Source: Lacibacter luteus (GTDB lineage Bacteria > Bacteroidota > Bacteroidia > Chitinophagales > Chitinophagaceae). Taken from it: DNA of 64,000 nt. Both the position numbers and the translations under genes were made by a program. Shown here piece after piece: positions 30,390 through 39,857 of this stretch. The notes below the pieces were generated by a model. It had not been told where the DNA came from, did not search any database, and saw nothing but the letters and a program-made list of their open reading frames with translations. The stretch spans positions 184,391-248,390 of the forward strand of contig NZ_SDHW01000008.1 of assembly GCF_004118265.1 (NCBI RefSeq), read 5' to 3'. Within the stretch, counting starts at the first letter, position 1. The number at the start of each line of letters is the position of its first letter.

Positions 30390-32297
30390 ATGAAGATTTT
30401 ATTTTCAACAGTGTGCTTATTCTTTTTTGCAGGAGTATTTGCGCAGAATAAAAAGATAGATGTAAATGCTGTTATGCAGCAGTTTCCCGATGCAATGGCG
30501 GTATGGCTTGAGCGTAAAACCGATATTGAACTTACGTGGAAGAACGGTGAAATAAAAGTGCAGCAGCAGGAGTTTGAAGATATGCTCTTTACAAAAGATG
30601 AGTCTTCGAACTTTGCAGGATCGAACAGTGTGTATTTCAGTTATTTTTATAAGCTGAAAAACTGGGATGCATTTACACTGTTACCCGATGGCAAAAAAAT
30701 TAAAGTAACCAACTCTACAACGAAGAGCCGCAGCAGTTTTGTTTTTTACGACGATTCAAAAGAGATTGAGTTTCTGTATCCGGCAATCAGCAAAGGAGCA
30801 AGAGGTGTTACCAATGTGGAGTATGAGTTAACTGATCCGCATTTACTTTCTCCGTTTTATTTCGAAAATTATTTTCCTACAGCTTCAGGTACAATCTCCA
30901 TTACATATCCCGAAGAGCTGGAGTTGAATTATCTCGTTAAGGGAAATAAGGATATTGTACAGGTTAAAAAAGAATCGAAGAAAGGTAAAACCACACTTAC
31001 GTTTGAAGCGCACAATGTTGCTCCTGTTAATTTTTATGGGGATGCACCGCCTTCTTCTTATTTTTTAACACATGTGATCTTTTACATTCAAAAAGCAAAA
31101 ACAACAAAGGGTGGATTGGAGCCATATCTTGGTACAACAAAAGAGCTGGCGAAACACTACTATTCAAACATTGCCGAACTGGATATTGCAGGCGGCAAAG
31201 AAGTGAAAGAAGTTACAGATTCACTTATTAAAGGATTGCGTACGCAGGAAGAAAAAGCGAAAGCTATTTACAAGTTTGTACAGCAGAGTGTGCGTTACAT
31301 TGCATTTGAAGAAGGTATGGGAGGGTTTGTTCCCCGTAATCCGGAACTGGTTTGTACACGCCGCTATGGCGATTGTAAAGATAAATCGGCCTTGCTGGTA
31401 TCGATGTTGCGTTATGCAGGATTGAAAGCTGAGTTTACCTGGATCGGTTCACGGCAATTGCCTTATCGTTATTCAGAAGTGCCGTTGCCCATTACCGACG
31501 ATCATATGATCTGTGCATTAGAGCTGAACGGAAAAACAATTTTTCTCGATGCTACCGATTCGTACATACCGTTCGAAACACCCGCATCACACATACAGGG
31601 AAAAGAGGCATTCATTGTTTCAAGCCCCGATCAGTTCAAGATCATTACAGTACCCACTGCAGAGCCCGGCTATTCTTTGTTTGATGACACGACCTACCTG
31701 CGTATCGAAAACAAACAGTTAAAAGGGAAAATTAAAATTCATACAACCGGTTACGAAACAAACGATCTGCTGCACAGGCTCGAATCCCGTACCGGCAAAG
31801 CGAGAGAAGAATATTTGCAGGCTTATTGTTACCGTGGCAACAACAAAGTGTCTATTAAAAATATTAAAGTGGATATTGATACGCTGGCACATCATGCAGT
31901 GATCTCTGCCGATTTTGAATTACCGGATTATGCCAAATTTTTAAGCAACGAAGTGTACATCAATATGAATCTGCTGAAGATTTACACGGGGCAGGAAATT
32001 GATTATCCGAAACGGAAAATTCCGATTGAGTACGATTTTAAATCAACAATGCGGCATGTGGTAGTGCTCGATCTTGCAGATGGTTATAAAGTAAACGAAG
32101 TACCTGCATTAAAAAGTTACCAGAACGATGTATGGGGTGTACAGCTGAGCAGCAAACAGGCCGACGGTAAATTGTATTACACCCGTGAGTTTAAGAACAA
32201 TAATTTATATCTCTATCCCGATGCGTTTGAAAAATGGAACAAGGTTTTGGAAAACCTGTTTCCTGTGTACAAACAATCAACCGTGATATCAAAATAA
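30390..32297 (+). CDS. secreted DUF3857 and transglutaminase-like protein, triad present
   Basis: A 635-residue protein with signal peptide 1-19 (LFSTVCLFFFAGVFA). Residues about 30-240 are the beta-rich DUF3857 part. Residues about 280-400 are a transglutaminase-like core with all three catalytic positions: Cys329 in RRYGDCKDKSALL, His372 in TDDHMICAL and Asp387 in FLDATD. The C-terminal 200 residues form another beta domain. Such proteins may hydrolyse or crosslink peptides in the envelope, but substrates are unknown. It starts 4 bases after the MORN-repeat gene and precedes a related protein that lacks the catalytic residues. Confidence 0.9.
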   Translation: MKILFSTVCLFFFAGVFAQNKKIDVNAVMQQFPDAMAVWLERKTDIELTWKNGEIKVQQQEFEDMLFTKDESSNFAGSNSVYFSYFYKLKNWDAFTLLPDGKKIKVTNSTTKSRSSFVFYDDSKEIEFLYPAISKGARGVTNVEYELTDPHLLSPFYFENYFPTASGTISITYPEELELNYLVKGNKDIVQVKKESKKGKTTLTFEAHNVAPVNFYGDAPPSSYFLTHVIFYIQKAKTTKGGLEPYLGTTKELAKHYYSNIAELDIAGGKEVKEVTDSLIKGLRTQEEKAKAIYKFVQQSVRYIAFEEGMGGFVPRNPELVCTRRYGDCKDKSALLVSMLRYAGLKAEFTWIGSRQLPYRYSEVPLPITDDHMICALELNGKTIFLDATDSYIPFETPASHIQGKEAFIVSSPDQFKIITVPTAEPGYSLFDDTTYLRIENKQLKGKIKIHTTGYETNDLLHRLESRTGKAREEYLQAYCYRGNNKVSIKNIKVDIDTLAHHAVISADFELPDYAKFLSNEVYINMNLLKIYTGQEIDYPKRKIPIEYDFKSTMRHVVVLDLADGYKVNEVPALKSYQNDVWGVQLSSKQADGKLYYTREFKNNNLYLYPDAFEKWNKVLENLFPVYKQSTVISK

Positions 32298-32323
32298 AAC
32301 AACGACTTATTAAATAACATTTC

Positions 32324-34288
32324 ATGAAAAAAGTAACCCTGTTATCCTTTAGTCTTTTTCTGTTGCTGCATGTTGTTGCACAAACTACAGTAACATACAA
32401 AGGCTTTACACTGGCAGCTAATCCCGAGCTGCACAAAGTGGCAAATGAGTTTACAACAGAAAGTGCGGTATTTGTAAAAGATGCACGCAAGCTGGAGCTT
32501 GTTCCTTCGCCCAAAGGCATCGATTTTTACAGCAGCTATCATAAAATTATCCGTGTAAACGATGAAAAGGGAATTGAGAATTTCAACAAGATCTATATTC
32601 CTGTAAGCAGTTATATGGAGCTTGTGCAGATAAAAGCAAGAGCAATAACACCGGGTAATAAAGTAATTGACGTTGCACCCGATGCAATTAAAGATTATAA
32701 AGATGAAGATGGTGAGTTTAAAATTTTTGCTGTTGATGGTATAAGCAAGGGTACTGAAATTGAATATACCTACACCGTAAAACGTTCGCCGTTTTTCTTT
32801 GGTAAAGAAGTTGTACAATCACGTTTTCCGGTGCAGGAATCTTCTGTTGAAATTGTTTCGCCTGCTACCATCAAGTTCGAGGCAAAGTCGTTCAACATTA
32901 AAACAGAACCTGCAGAAGAACTGGACGAAGAAAAAAATCAACGTGTTATCCGTTTTACCGCTGCTAATGTGCCTTCGTATACCGATGAGAAGTATGCCAA
33001 TGTGCGACCCGGCCTGATACAGGTACAGTACAAATTATCGTACACGCAAAACAGGGGTATGAACGTGCGCATGTTTACCTGGAATGAGTTGGCAAAAGAT
33101 GTGTATGATAGCTACAACCAGTTCAGCAAAAAAGAAAAAGAAGTTGCAAAAGATCTGTTGAAGAAGACTGATATCAAAACAGCAACAACAGATGAACAGA
33201 AAATAAAGCTGATTGAGAACTATGTAAAGAACAACATTAAAACAGGTGAAGATGTAGATGGTGAAGATTTTGAAGATTTCAATAAAATTCAACGTAACAA
33301 AATTGCTACCAATAAAGCCATCAGCCGTTTAACCTGCGCAATGTTGCAGGAAGTTGAAGTGAAATATGAAGTTGTTGTAGCGGCCGACAGAGAAGAGTAC
33401 TTAATTGAACGCAGTTTTGAAAACTGGAATCATGCACAAAACCTCGTATTGTATTTTCCTGCAGTAAAACAATACATCGCACCATCGTCTTATTTGTTCC
33501 GTTACCCGTTTATTCCACCATCATGGGCAGGTACAAACGGTTTGTATTGCGTACCTGTTGAGGTTGGTGAAATGAAATCGGCAATGGCAGAAGTAAAAGC
33601 TATTCCGATGATGGCTGCTTCAAGAAGTCATCACGACCTTGAAACAGAACTTACTTTTAACAAAGCAGGCGATACTGTATTTGTAAATACTAAGCACATT
33701 CATTCCGGTTACGATGCAGCGTACTATAAAGCACAGTTTATTTTTCTGCCGCCCGATGAACAGAAAAAGTTTTTAAAAGAAATGGCAAAGAATTCGGGCA
33801 AAACAGAAAACATCATCAGCCATGAATTAAAAAATAAAGAACTGGAAATAACAGATGAGGATAAGCCATTTGTGGTTGACCTGAAACTGGCATCGGTTGA
33901 TTTGATTGAAAATGCCGGCAGTAAGATTTTATTGAAAGTAGGAGAGTGCATAGGGCCACAGGTGGAAATGTACAACGAACGTGAACGCCAGTTTGATATT
34001 GAAATTGATTTTCCGCATTTCCTCAATCGCAAAATTGTACTGAATATTCCTGAAGGATATAAAGTAAAAAACCCCGACGATCTGAAGTTTAATCTGTCGT
34101 ACAGCAGTGGTACAAAAACAACCATGGCGTTCATCAGTACATGGAAGCAGGAGGGTAACAAACTCATTATTGATGTTACAGAACAGTACAACCAGATAAA
34201 ATGGCCTAAAACCGATTACGACAATTTTGTAAAAGTAATTAATGCTGCCGCCGACTTTAATAAGGTAGTGCTGGTACTCGAAAAGTAA
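32324..34288 (+). CDS. secreted DUF3857 protein with degenerate transglutaminase core
   Basis: A 654-residue paralogue-like protein with signal peptide 1-19 (LLSFSLFLLLHVVA) and an N-terminal DUF3857 domain (about 40-240). The transglutaminase-like region (about 290-400) aligns with that of the gene upstream through ISRLTCAML against SALLVSML. At the catalytic cysteine position it reads ATNKAIS instead of GDCKDKS, with Asn330 in place of Cys. His370 (NWNHAQN) is kept, but the Asp is replaced (IAPSSY). It is therefore probably not a cysteine enzyme and may be a binding or regulatory partner. It is followed by a terminator, closing the operon that starts with the MORN-repeat gene. Confidence 0.87.
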   Translation: MKKVTLLSFSLFLLLHVVAQTTVTYKGFTLAANPELHKVANEFTTESAVFVKDARKLELVPSPKGIDFYSSYHKIIRVNDEKGIENFNKIYIPVSSYMELVQIKARAITPGNKVIDVAPDAIKDYKDEDGEFKIFAVDGISKGTEIEYTYTVKRSPFFFGKEVVQSRFPVQESSVEIVSPATIKFEAKSFNIKTEPAEELDEEKNQRVIRFTAANVPSYTDEKYANVRPGLIQVQYKLSYTQNRGMNVRMFTWNELAKDVYDSYNQFSKKEKEVAKDLLKKTDIKTATTDEQKIKLIENYVKNNIKTGEDVDGEDFEDFNKIQRNKIATNKAISRLTCAMLQEVEVKYEVVVAADREEYLIERSFENWNHAQNLVLYFPAVKQYIAPSSYLFRYPFIPPSWAGTNGLYCVPVEVGEMKSAMAEVKAIPMMAASRSHHDLETELTFNKAGDTVFVNTKHIHSGYDAAYYKAQFIFLPPDEQKKFLKEMAKNSGKTENIISHELKNKELEITDEDKPFVVDLKLASVDLIENAGSKILLKVGECIGPQVEMYNERERQFDIEIDFPHFLNRKIVLNIPEGYKVKNPDDLKFNLSYSSGTKTTMAFISTWKQEGNKLIIDVTEQYNQIKWPKTDYDNFVKVINAAADFNKVVLVLEK

Positions 34289-34310
34289 TAACGAACAATC
34301 ATTCAGTTTA

Positions 34311-34338
34311 AAATGCCCGGTTCAATCCGGGCATTTTT
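34311..34338 (+). terminator. terminator of the MORN/DUF3857 operon
   Basis: A 10-bp stem, AAATGCCCGG with CCGGGCATTT, has a 6-base loop and a T-run, 22 bases after the stop codon. Confidence 0.88.
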
Positions 34339-34423
34339 ATTTTATATCGGGCAACAAAGCAGGTTATTTCTTAGGGAACAATTGATTTTTCCCCGAAATT
34401 TGCAACACTTTCAACCAATCAGT

Positions 34424-35638
34424 ATGATAGATATAAAAGTTCCGACCGTAGGTGAGTCAATTAGTGAAGTAACATTATTAAAATGGACCAAACCCAACGG
34501 TGCATGGGTAGAAAGAGATGAGGTAATTGCGGAACTGGAAAGTGAAAAAGCAACATTTGAAATTAATGCTGAGCAGGCCGGTGTATTGATTTACGGAGCA
34601 CAGGAAGGCGATACCTTAAAGATTGGTGATATAGCCTGCCAGATCGATGAAACTGCTCCTAAGCCCGAAGGCGCTGCCGCCCCTGTTGCTGAAGCTCCAA
34701 AAAAAGAAGAAGCAAAATCGACTGCTCCGGTTACAGCTGTAGCAAACGATATTAAAGCTACTCCTGTAGCTGCTGCAATTATTGCCGATAAAAAAGTTGA
34801 TCCGCAAAGCATTAAACCATCGGGCACCGGTGGCCGTATTTTAAAAGATGATGTGTTGAACGCATTGTCTAACCCCGGCAAACAAGCATACAAAGCTGCA
34901 GAATTGAACAGCCGCAATGTACGTAAGGAGAAAATGAGTAACCTGCGTAAAACCATCAGCCGCCGTCTTGTTGAAAGTAAGAACACCACTGCCATGCTCA
35001 CCACTTTTAATGAAGTGGATATGGGCCGTATTATGGAAGTTCGCAGCAAATACAAAGACAAGTTTAAAGAAATGCATGGTGTAAACCTCGGCTTTATGAG
35101 CTTCTTTGCAAAAGCATGTGCTATTGCATTGGGCGAATGGCCTGCAGTAAACGCCTACATCGATGCAGAAGAAATTGTGTACCACGATTATGCAGATATT
35201 TCTATTGCCGTTTCTACACCACGTGGTTTAACAGTACCTGTTATGCGCAATGTAGAAAGTATGAGTATGGCCGATGTTGAAAAGAAAGTTGTGGAGCTTG
35301 CAGGTAAAGCAAGAGATAACAAGTTAACAATGGAAGAACTTACCGGCGGTACCTTCACAATCACCAATGGTGGTGTGTTTGGTTCGTTAATGAGTACGCC
35401 CATTATTAACCTGCCGCAAAGTGCAATTTTAGGTATGCACAAAATTCAGGAACGCCCAATGGCAGTAAACGGCCAGGTTGTTATCCGCCCCATGATGTAT
35501 TTGGCATTAAGTTATGATCACCGCATTATAGATGGAAGAGAGAGTGTGAGCTTTTTAGTAAGAGTAAAAGAATTGCTGGAAAATCCCGAACTGTTATTGT
35601 TCGGAAAAGATCCGGTAAAGACTCTGTTGGAAGTATAA
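34424..35638 (+). CDS. sucB: 2-oxoglutarate dehydrogenase E2 (dihydrolipoyllysine succinyltransferase)
   Basis: This is the E2 core of the 2-oxoglutarate dehydrogenase complex. With the start at 34424 it has 404 residues, beginning [16 protein letters not shown]; a longer frame starting at 34313 begins inside the preceding terminator and is rejected. The lipoyl domain shows the modified lysine in [11 protein letters not shown]. An Ala/Pro-rich linker precedes an E3-binding region ([19 protein letters not shown]). The catalytic domain ends with the active-site motif [14 protein letters not shown]. No E3 gene is present nearby. It is monocistronic, with terminators on both sides, about 10 kb from sucA. 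Confidence 0.96.
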   Translation: MIDIKVPTVGESISEVTLLKWTKPNGAWVERDEVIAELESEKATFEINAEQAGVLIYGAQEGDTLKIGDIACQIDETAPKPEGAAAPVAEAPKKEEAKSTAPVTAVANDIKATPVAAAIIADKKVDPQSIKPSGTGGRILKDDVLNALSNPGKQAYKAAELNSRNVRKEKMSNLRKTISRRLVESKNTTAMLTTFNEVDMGRIMEVRSKYKDKFKEMHGVNLGFMSFFAKACAIALGEWPAVNAYIDAEEIVYHDYADISIAVSTPRGLTVPVMRNVESMSMADVEKKVVELAGKARDNKLTMEELTGGTFTITNGGVFGSLMSTPIINLPQSAILGMHKIQERPMAVNGQVVIRPMMYLALSYDHRIIDGRESVSFLVRVKELLENPELLLFGKDPVKTLLEV

Positions 35639-35673
35639 AACACCTCGTAACTTCTAACGGTTACTTGCACATG

Positions 35674-35701
35674 AACGTTCTGCCATCAGCAGAACGTTTT
35701 T
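35674..35701 (+). terminator. sucB terminator
   Basis: A 10-bp perfect stem, AACGTTCTGC with GCAGAACGTT, has a 5-base loop and a T-run. Confidence 0.88.
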
Positions 35702-35735
35702 AGTTTTATCAATCCTTATTCTTTTCTTTGCGGGT

Positions 35736-36911
35736 ATGAGCCGTTATTATTCCTATATCAATTCTGCCAAAGAAATTATTGCGGCTTACAGCGGTGCAGA
35801 GCCTTTTGCATCGCATCTTAAAAAACAGTTTGCAGCCAACAAAAAGTTTGGAAGTAAAGACAGGAAACAGATATCGCAGCTTTGTTATTGTTATTTCCGT
35901 TTAGGTAATTCATTACCGGAATTTACAGTTGAAGAAAAGTTGCTGGCAGGTTTGTTTCTCTGTAATCGGTCTTCGAACGATCTCCTCAAGCATTTAAAGC
36001 CAGAGTGGAATGATGTAATTGAAACAGCTTTTGAAAGCAAATTGCAGATGATGAAAAGAGATGTAAATGCATCAACTGTTTTTCCATTTACCGGTGAGTT
36101 GAGTGCAGGAATTGATGTTGATGAATTTGCATTCAGTCACCTGCAGCAACCCGATCTTTTTCTTCGCATACGCCCCGGTAGAAAAGAAACCGTACTGCAT
36201 CAATTAAAAGCTGCGGCTGTTTCATTTCAAATGCAGGGCGATACTACGATTGTACTGCTCAATGCAACAAAGATCGAAGAGCTTATTATGCTCAATAAAG
36301 ATGCAGTAGTACAGGATTACAGTTCGCAAAGAGTGGGTGAATTACTATTAAACCTTAAACCTCAAACCTTAAATCCTAAACCCTCTGTGTGGGATTGCTG
36401 TGCAGCCAGCGGTGGTAAATCCATCATGGCAAAAGATATATTGGGTGATATTGATTTAACCGTAACCGATGTGCGAGAAAGCATTCTTATCAACTTAAAA
36501 AAGCGCTTTGCTGAAGCCGGTATAAAGAATTACAACAGTAAGGTGGTAGATCTTTCCAATTCACCACTCACTATTCACTATTCACCATTCGATCTCATCC
36601 TCGCCGATGTTCCCTGCTCCGGTTCGGGAACATGGGGAAGAACACCCGAACAACTTTCTTTTTTCAACAACGGATCAATTGAAACATATAGTGCATTGCA
36701 ACGAAAGATCTGTTTTAATGCAATAACGAAATTGAAACCGGGCGGCTACTTTCTCTACATCACCTGTTCTGTGTTTAAAAAAGAAAATGAAGAGAATGTG
36801 CAATGGCTGCAAAACGAATTGAAACTGCAATTGATAAAACAGGAATTATTGATCGGCTATACAATAAAAGCTGATACGATGTTTGCTGCTCTATTGCAAA
36901 AGCCGGAGTAA
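35736..36911 (+). CDS. RsmB/NOL1-NOP2-type RNA cytosine-5 methyltransferase
   Basis: A 391-residue SAM-dependent enzyme of the RsmB/Fmu group, which makes m5C in rRNA or tRNA. An N-terminal helical region (1-130) precedes the methyltransferase domain. SAM motif I reads VWDCCAASGGKS (218-229, close to the usual CAAPGGKT), and an acidic motif is VTDVRES. The two catalytic-region cysteines are in ADVPCSGSGTWGRTPEQ (Cys294) and YITCSVF (Cys344). Two short DNA repeats with a 7-base period are translated in frame at residues about 205-215 and 275-285, just before motif I and just before motif IV. The target nucleotide cannot be told. Its stop is only 2 bases from the end of the converging S8 peptidase gene. 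Confidence 0.9.
   Translation: MSRYYSYINSAKEIIAAYSGAEPFASHLKKQFAANKKFGSKDRKQISQLCYCYFRLGNSLPEFTVEEKLLAGLFLCNRSSNDLLKHLKPEWNDVIETAFESKLQMMKRDVNASTVFPFTGELSAGIDVDEFAFSHLQQPDLFLRIRPGRKETVLHQLKAAAVSFQMQGDTTIVLLNATKIEELIMLNKDAVVQDYSSQRVGELLLNLKPQTLNPKPSVWDCCAASGGKSIMAKDILGDIDLTVTDVRESILINLKKRFAEAGIKNYNSKVVDLSNSPLTIHYSPFDLILADVPCSGSGTWGRTPEQLSFFNNGSIETYSALQRKICFNAITKLKPGGYFLYITCSVFKKENEENVQWLQNELKLQLIKQELLIGYTIKADTMFAALLQKPE
36348..36382 (+). repeat. 7-bp-period repeat inside the RsmB-like gene (TTAAACC type)
   Basis: Five units of 7 bases: TTAAACC, TTAAACC, TCAAACC, TTAAATC, CTAAACC. Because 3 x 7 = 21, the peptide LNLKPQTLNPKPS shows a 7-residue near-repeat (NLKPQTL, NPKPS). Confidence 0.85.
36559..36593 (+). 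repeat. 7-bp-period repeat inside the RsmB-like gene (ATTCACC type)
   Basis: Units: ATTCACC, ACTCACT, ATTCACT, ATTCACC, then the degenerate ATTCGAT. They encode NSPLTIHYSPFD, a loop directly before catalytic motif IV. Confidence 0.85.
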
Positions 36912-36913
36912 GC

Positions 36914-38902
36914 TTATTGTTTTATGAAACCGCTACTGCTGTAACGTTCGCCGTTTTTAAAAACTACTAAAAGATATTTTCCCGATGGCATTGTACGAAG
37001 GTTGATCTGTTTGGTTGCAGCTCCGCTTGGTTTATTGTACAACTCCTGTTGCACAACTTTGCCTTGTACATTTACGATTTGTATTACAAAGTTGCCATTG
37101 CTTTGCTCTTTAAACTGTGCAAATAATTTGCCTGTACTTGCCGGGTTGGGGAAGAGTTTTATTTTTTCATTACTTGCTGCGGGATCAAGAATGTTGGTAG
37201 TTGCACAACTGCTGCCTGCTGTTACCGAAACCGAATCGATGGCATATGCACGATAGCTTGTTGTATTGGTATCCATTACCTGTGTAATTCGGTATTGAAT
37301 AATGCCGCTTACCTGCATTGCATCATTTATTGAATAATTCTGTGCAGAAAAAACAGTTCCTTTCGCCGCTACTGTTTGTATTACAGAATAATTTGTTTCG
37401 CCGGGAAGCTTTCGTTCAACTTTGTATTGCATCGATGCAATGTCTTTACTGCCCCATTGAATAGTTGCAGTACAATTATTAACAGAACTGTTTGCTGTTG
37501 AAAGTTCGGCAACAAGTAAACCCACTGCAGTCTTCATGTCGGGTAAGCCGTAACCATATTGCGGTTGTGGCGAAAGGTATTTGTCGCTGCTTTTGTGCAG
37601 TGTTGTAATTATTTTTTGATTGTTTACTTCGGGAAACAGTTGCCACAAACAAGTGGCGAGTCCGGCCATATTGGGTGCAGAGAAAGAGGTGCCGTTGCTT
37701 GTGCCGGGAGTTCCTGAGGTTGTTGATATTGTTGCTCCTTGTCCTAATGAAACAACGTCGGCTTTCACCTGTCCGTCACTTGTTGGACCAAAGCTGGAAA
37801 ATGCAGCAATAAGATTACTGCTGTTAACAGCACCAACTGCAAGCACACTATCTCCATCTGCAGGCGCAACTAAAAATTTCCAGCTTTTATCACCTTCGTT
37901 GCCGTTACTGTTTACAACAAGCAAACCTTTTTTTGCAGCCATATCGGCATGCTTACTCACAATAGTTGTGTTGCCATTCATTTGTGCATAAGTATGATCG
38001 TACGCTGTGTTGTCGAAAGTGGAATAGCCAACAGAAGAAGAGATCACATCAACACCTGCACTGTCTGCATATTCTGCTCCAAGTGCCCAATTGTATTCTT
38101 CAATTAATTGCTCGGTAAAAACATCTTCAGTACGTAACAGGAAAAAAGAAGCATGCGGTGCAGAACCTGTAAATACTCCCGGTTTGTTCGATGCAACTGT
38201 AGATAAACATTGCATGCCATGGGCGTTATCTTCGTTTACACTTACTTCATTCAATACAAAATCTTTGGTTGCAAGAAAGCGGTTTTGTAAGCGAACACTA
38301 TCAAACAATGGGTTGGTTAAATAACCAAAGAAGCCTCCATCTAAAAAAGCCATATACATATTATGGCCGGTTGCGCCAATGTTATGCAGAAAATCACCAT
38401 TGTGCATTTTCACCTGTGTAGAAGAAGCGCCGTATTGAAAAACATCAGCGGCTATTTGTTGGTTTCGTTCGTTAGCAGGTAATGCTGTTACAACAGGATT
38501 GTTCTTTACAATTTTGCCTTTATAAGTTGAGCGTAAAGCAATGCTGTCTTTCGATTTTACAAAAGAAAAACTGTTGATCTTATTCAAGGCAGCTGCATCT
38601 GTTGTCTGTATCATAACAGCATTGATCCAACGTAAGCGTCCAAGGATAGTTACAATGCCGGCAGTGCGGATGCTGTCAACATATTTTTCAACAACAGGCA
38701 AATCAGTACTGTCAATGGAAATGTTGTAACGTGTGCGTCGTTCAATTGCACGTGCAGATAAATAAGCCGAAGGTTGTGTAAGTGAAAAACCTGTTTCAGA
38801 TTTACTTGTTAGGTAAACTATGTATTTGCTCTGCTGGCCTTTACTGTTTATTGCAAAAAGCAATAATACAAGTATGGTAAAGTAAAGCCGCAGGTAATTC
38901 AT
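36914..38902 (-). CDS. T9SS-secreted subtilisin-like (S8) serine peptidase
   Basis: A 662-residue secreted protease. It has signal peptide 1-22 (FTILVLLLFAINSKG) and an N-terminal propeptide-like region (to about 160, with the RAIERRTRYNI segment usual in this Bacteroidota group). The S8 catalytic domain carries Asp188 in FLDGGFFG, His228 in NAHGMQCLS, an oxyanion Asn in NSNGNEG and Ser406 in NGTSFSAPNMAG. A fibronectin-like stretch (about 470-560) is followed by a T9SS type A sorting domain (from about LFPNPAS to SSGFIKQ). Extracellular protein degradation is the likely role. It converges on the RsmB-like gene with a 2-base gap, and its start lies 18 bases after the end of the lipoprotein gene at 38921, so it is probably cotranscribed with it. 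Confidence 0.93.
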   Translation of the reverse strand: MNYLRLYFTILVLLLFAINSKGQQSKYIVYLTSKSETGFSLTQPSAYLSARAIERRTRYNISIDSTDLPVVEKYVDSIRTAGIVTILGRLRWINAVMIQTTDAAALNKINSFSFVKSKDSIALRSTYKGKIVKNNPVVTALPANERNQQIAADVFQYGASSTQVKMHNGDFLHNIGATGHNMYMAFLDGGFFGYLTNPLFDSVRLQNRFLATKDFVLNEVSVNEDNAHGMQCLSTVASNKPGVFTGSAPHASFFLLRTEDVFTEQLIEEYNWALGAEYADSAGVDVISSSVGYSTFDNTAYDHTYAQMNGNTTIVSKHADMAAKKGLLVVNSNGNEGDKSWKFLVAPADGDSVLAVGAVNSSNLIAAFSSFGPTSDGQVKADVVSLGQGATISTTSGTPGTSNGTSFSAPNMAGLATCLWQLFPEVNNQKIITTLHKSSDKYLSPQPQYGYGLPDMKTAVGLLVAELSTANSSVNNCTATIQWGSKDIASMQYKVERKLPGETNYSVIQTVAAKGTVFSAQNYSINDAMQVSGIIQYRITQVMDTNTTSYRAYAIDSVSVTAGSSCATTNILDPAASNEKIKLFPNPASTGKLFAQFKEQSNGNFVIQIVNVQGKVVQQELYNKPSGAATKQINLRTMPSGKYLLVVFKNGERYSSSGFIKQ

Positions 38903-38920
38903 GCAAACACAAATTCAGAA

Positions 38921-39733
38921 TTAGTTTTTGTCGATCATCCACATTTTAATACCAAAACCAATGCGAACGGGATTGTAAGTAACAACTACGTTTGGAGCTG
39001 TGCCGGTTGTACGGGGGTTAGGTTGATTTTCCCATAAAATAAATTCTTTGTACACCAGGCCAACATTCTTTGCATACTTTTCAAGCGAAAGTTCACGTGA
39101 TGCAAATGAGGTGTCGGTTCTCATTGGAACATTTTCTGCTGAATCGATATGCAGAACAGTAGTAACATCGGGAATCGTGTTTGCGCCGATCTTTTCGCTG
39201 GCATTTAATGTGCCGTATTTGAATTCCCATAAATCCATATTGGCATCAATGCTTAACGGAAACTCCGGGTTAAACGGACGATCGGGTAAATAAGAATTGC
39301 CTTTCCAAAGAAAACCTTCTTTAACAGGAAGCTTTAAACGAAGTACACGAAGATTGTTTTCGGTTACTTCAAGCCCTTTATCAACAGGCGTAATGGTGTA
39401 TGTTCCGTTTTGTACCCATGGGCCAATACCCAACGAGTCGGTAATATAAGTTGCCACAACCCAAGTTGGTCGGTTTTGATTATCGGTCGATTGACGTTCA
39501 ACCAAATGTTTTACTCTGTATCGATGGGTTTCTTCTGCTTTGCCGGAATTGGTAAAAACAAGTGAGTCTAAACGATAAGTAATATATTTTCCTGTCTGGA
39601 GGGGAAGGAGTTCGTCAATTTTCATGGTCTCCAGTGTTTCGCTTTGTTTACAACTGAAGAGAAGGGTAAGCATGCAAACCGCAGCAAGGGTTATTTTTCG
39701 GAAGAGAACGGTTTTACTTCGATTGAATTTCAT
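38921..39733 (-). CDS. hypothetical lipoprotein
   Basis: A 270-residue protein with a basic start (MKFNRSKTVLFRK), a hydrophobic core and the lipobox LLFSC, so it is predicted to be a lipoprotein. The mature part is beta-rich (KYITYRLDSLVFTNSG, NGTYTITPVDKGLEVTENN, GIKMWMIDKN) with no motif that I can assign; similar small lipoproteins are common and uncharacterised in this phylum. The S8 peptidase gene follows closely on the same strand. Confidence 0.8.
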   Translation of the reverse strand: MKFNRSKTVLFRKITLAAVCMLTLLFSCKQSETLETMKIDELLPLQTGKYITYRLDSLVFTNSGKAEETHRYRVKHLVERQSTDNQNRPTWVVATYITDSLGIGPWVQNGTYTITPVDKGLEVTENNLRVLRLKLPVKEGFLWKGNSYLPDRPFNPEFPLSIDANMDLWEFKYGTLNASEKIGANTIPDVTTVLHIDSAENVPMRTDTSFASRELSLEKYAKNVGLVYKEFILWENQPNPRTTGTAPNVVVTYNPVRIGFGIKMWMIDKN

Positions 39734-39803
39734 AAAGCTAAGTTAGTTAATGATTTCGGGTTTTGTATGTTGTTAAGTGTCAAAACCACCGCAGTTTGCT
39801 GCA

Positions 39804-39830
39804 CGAAAAAAGGTACGCACTGCGTACCTT
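39804..39830 (-). terminator. mnmA terminator
   Basis: A 9-bp perfect stem, AAGGTACGC with GCGTACCTT, has a 3-base loop. On the minus strand it runs into a T-run (plus-strand A-run 39806-39811). It lies 27 bases beyond the mnmA stop. Confidence 0.85.
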
Positions 39831-39857
39831 AAACGTTTATCCGGGAAAATCATTGTA

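Noticed and set aside
34313..34423. A 37-residue N-terminal extension of sucB
   Set aside because: It begins inside the stem of the preceding terminator and lacks similarity to E2 proteins. The ATG at 34424 gives the normal lipoyl-domain start.
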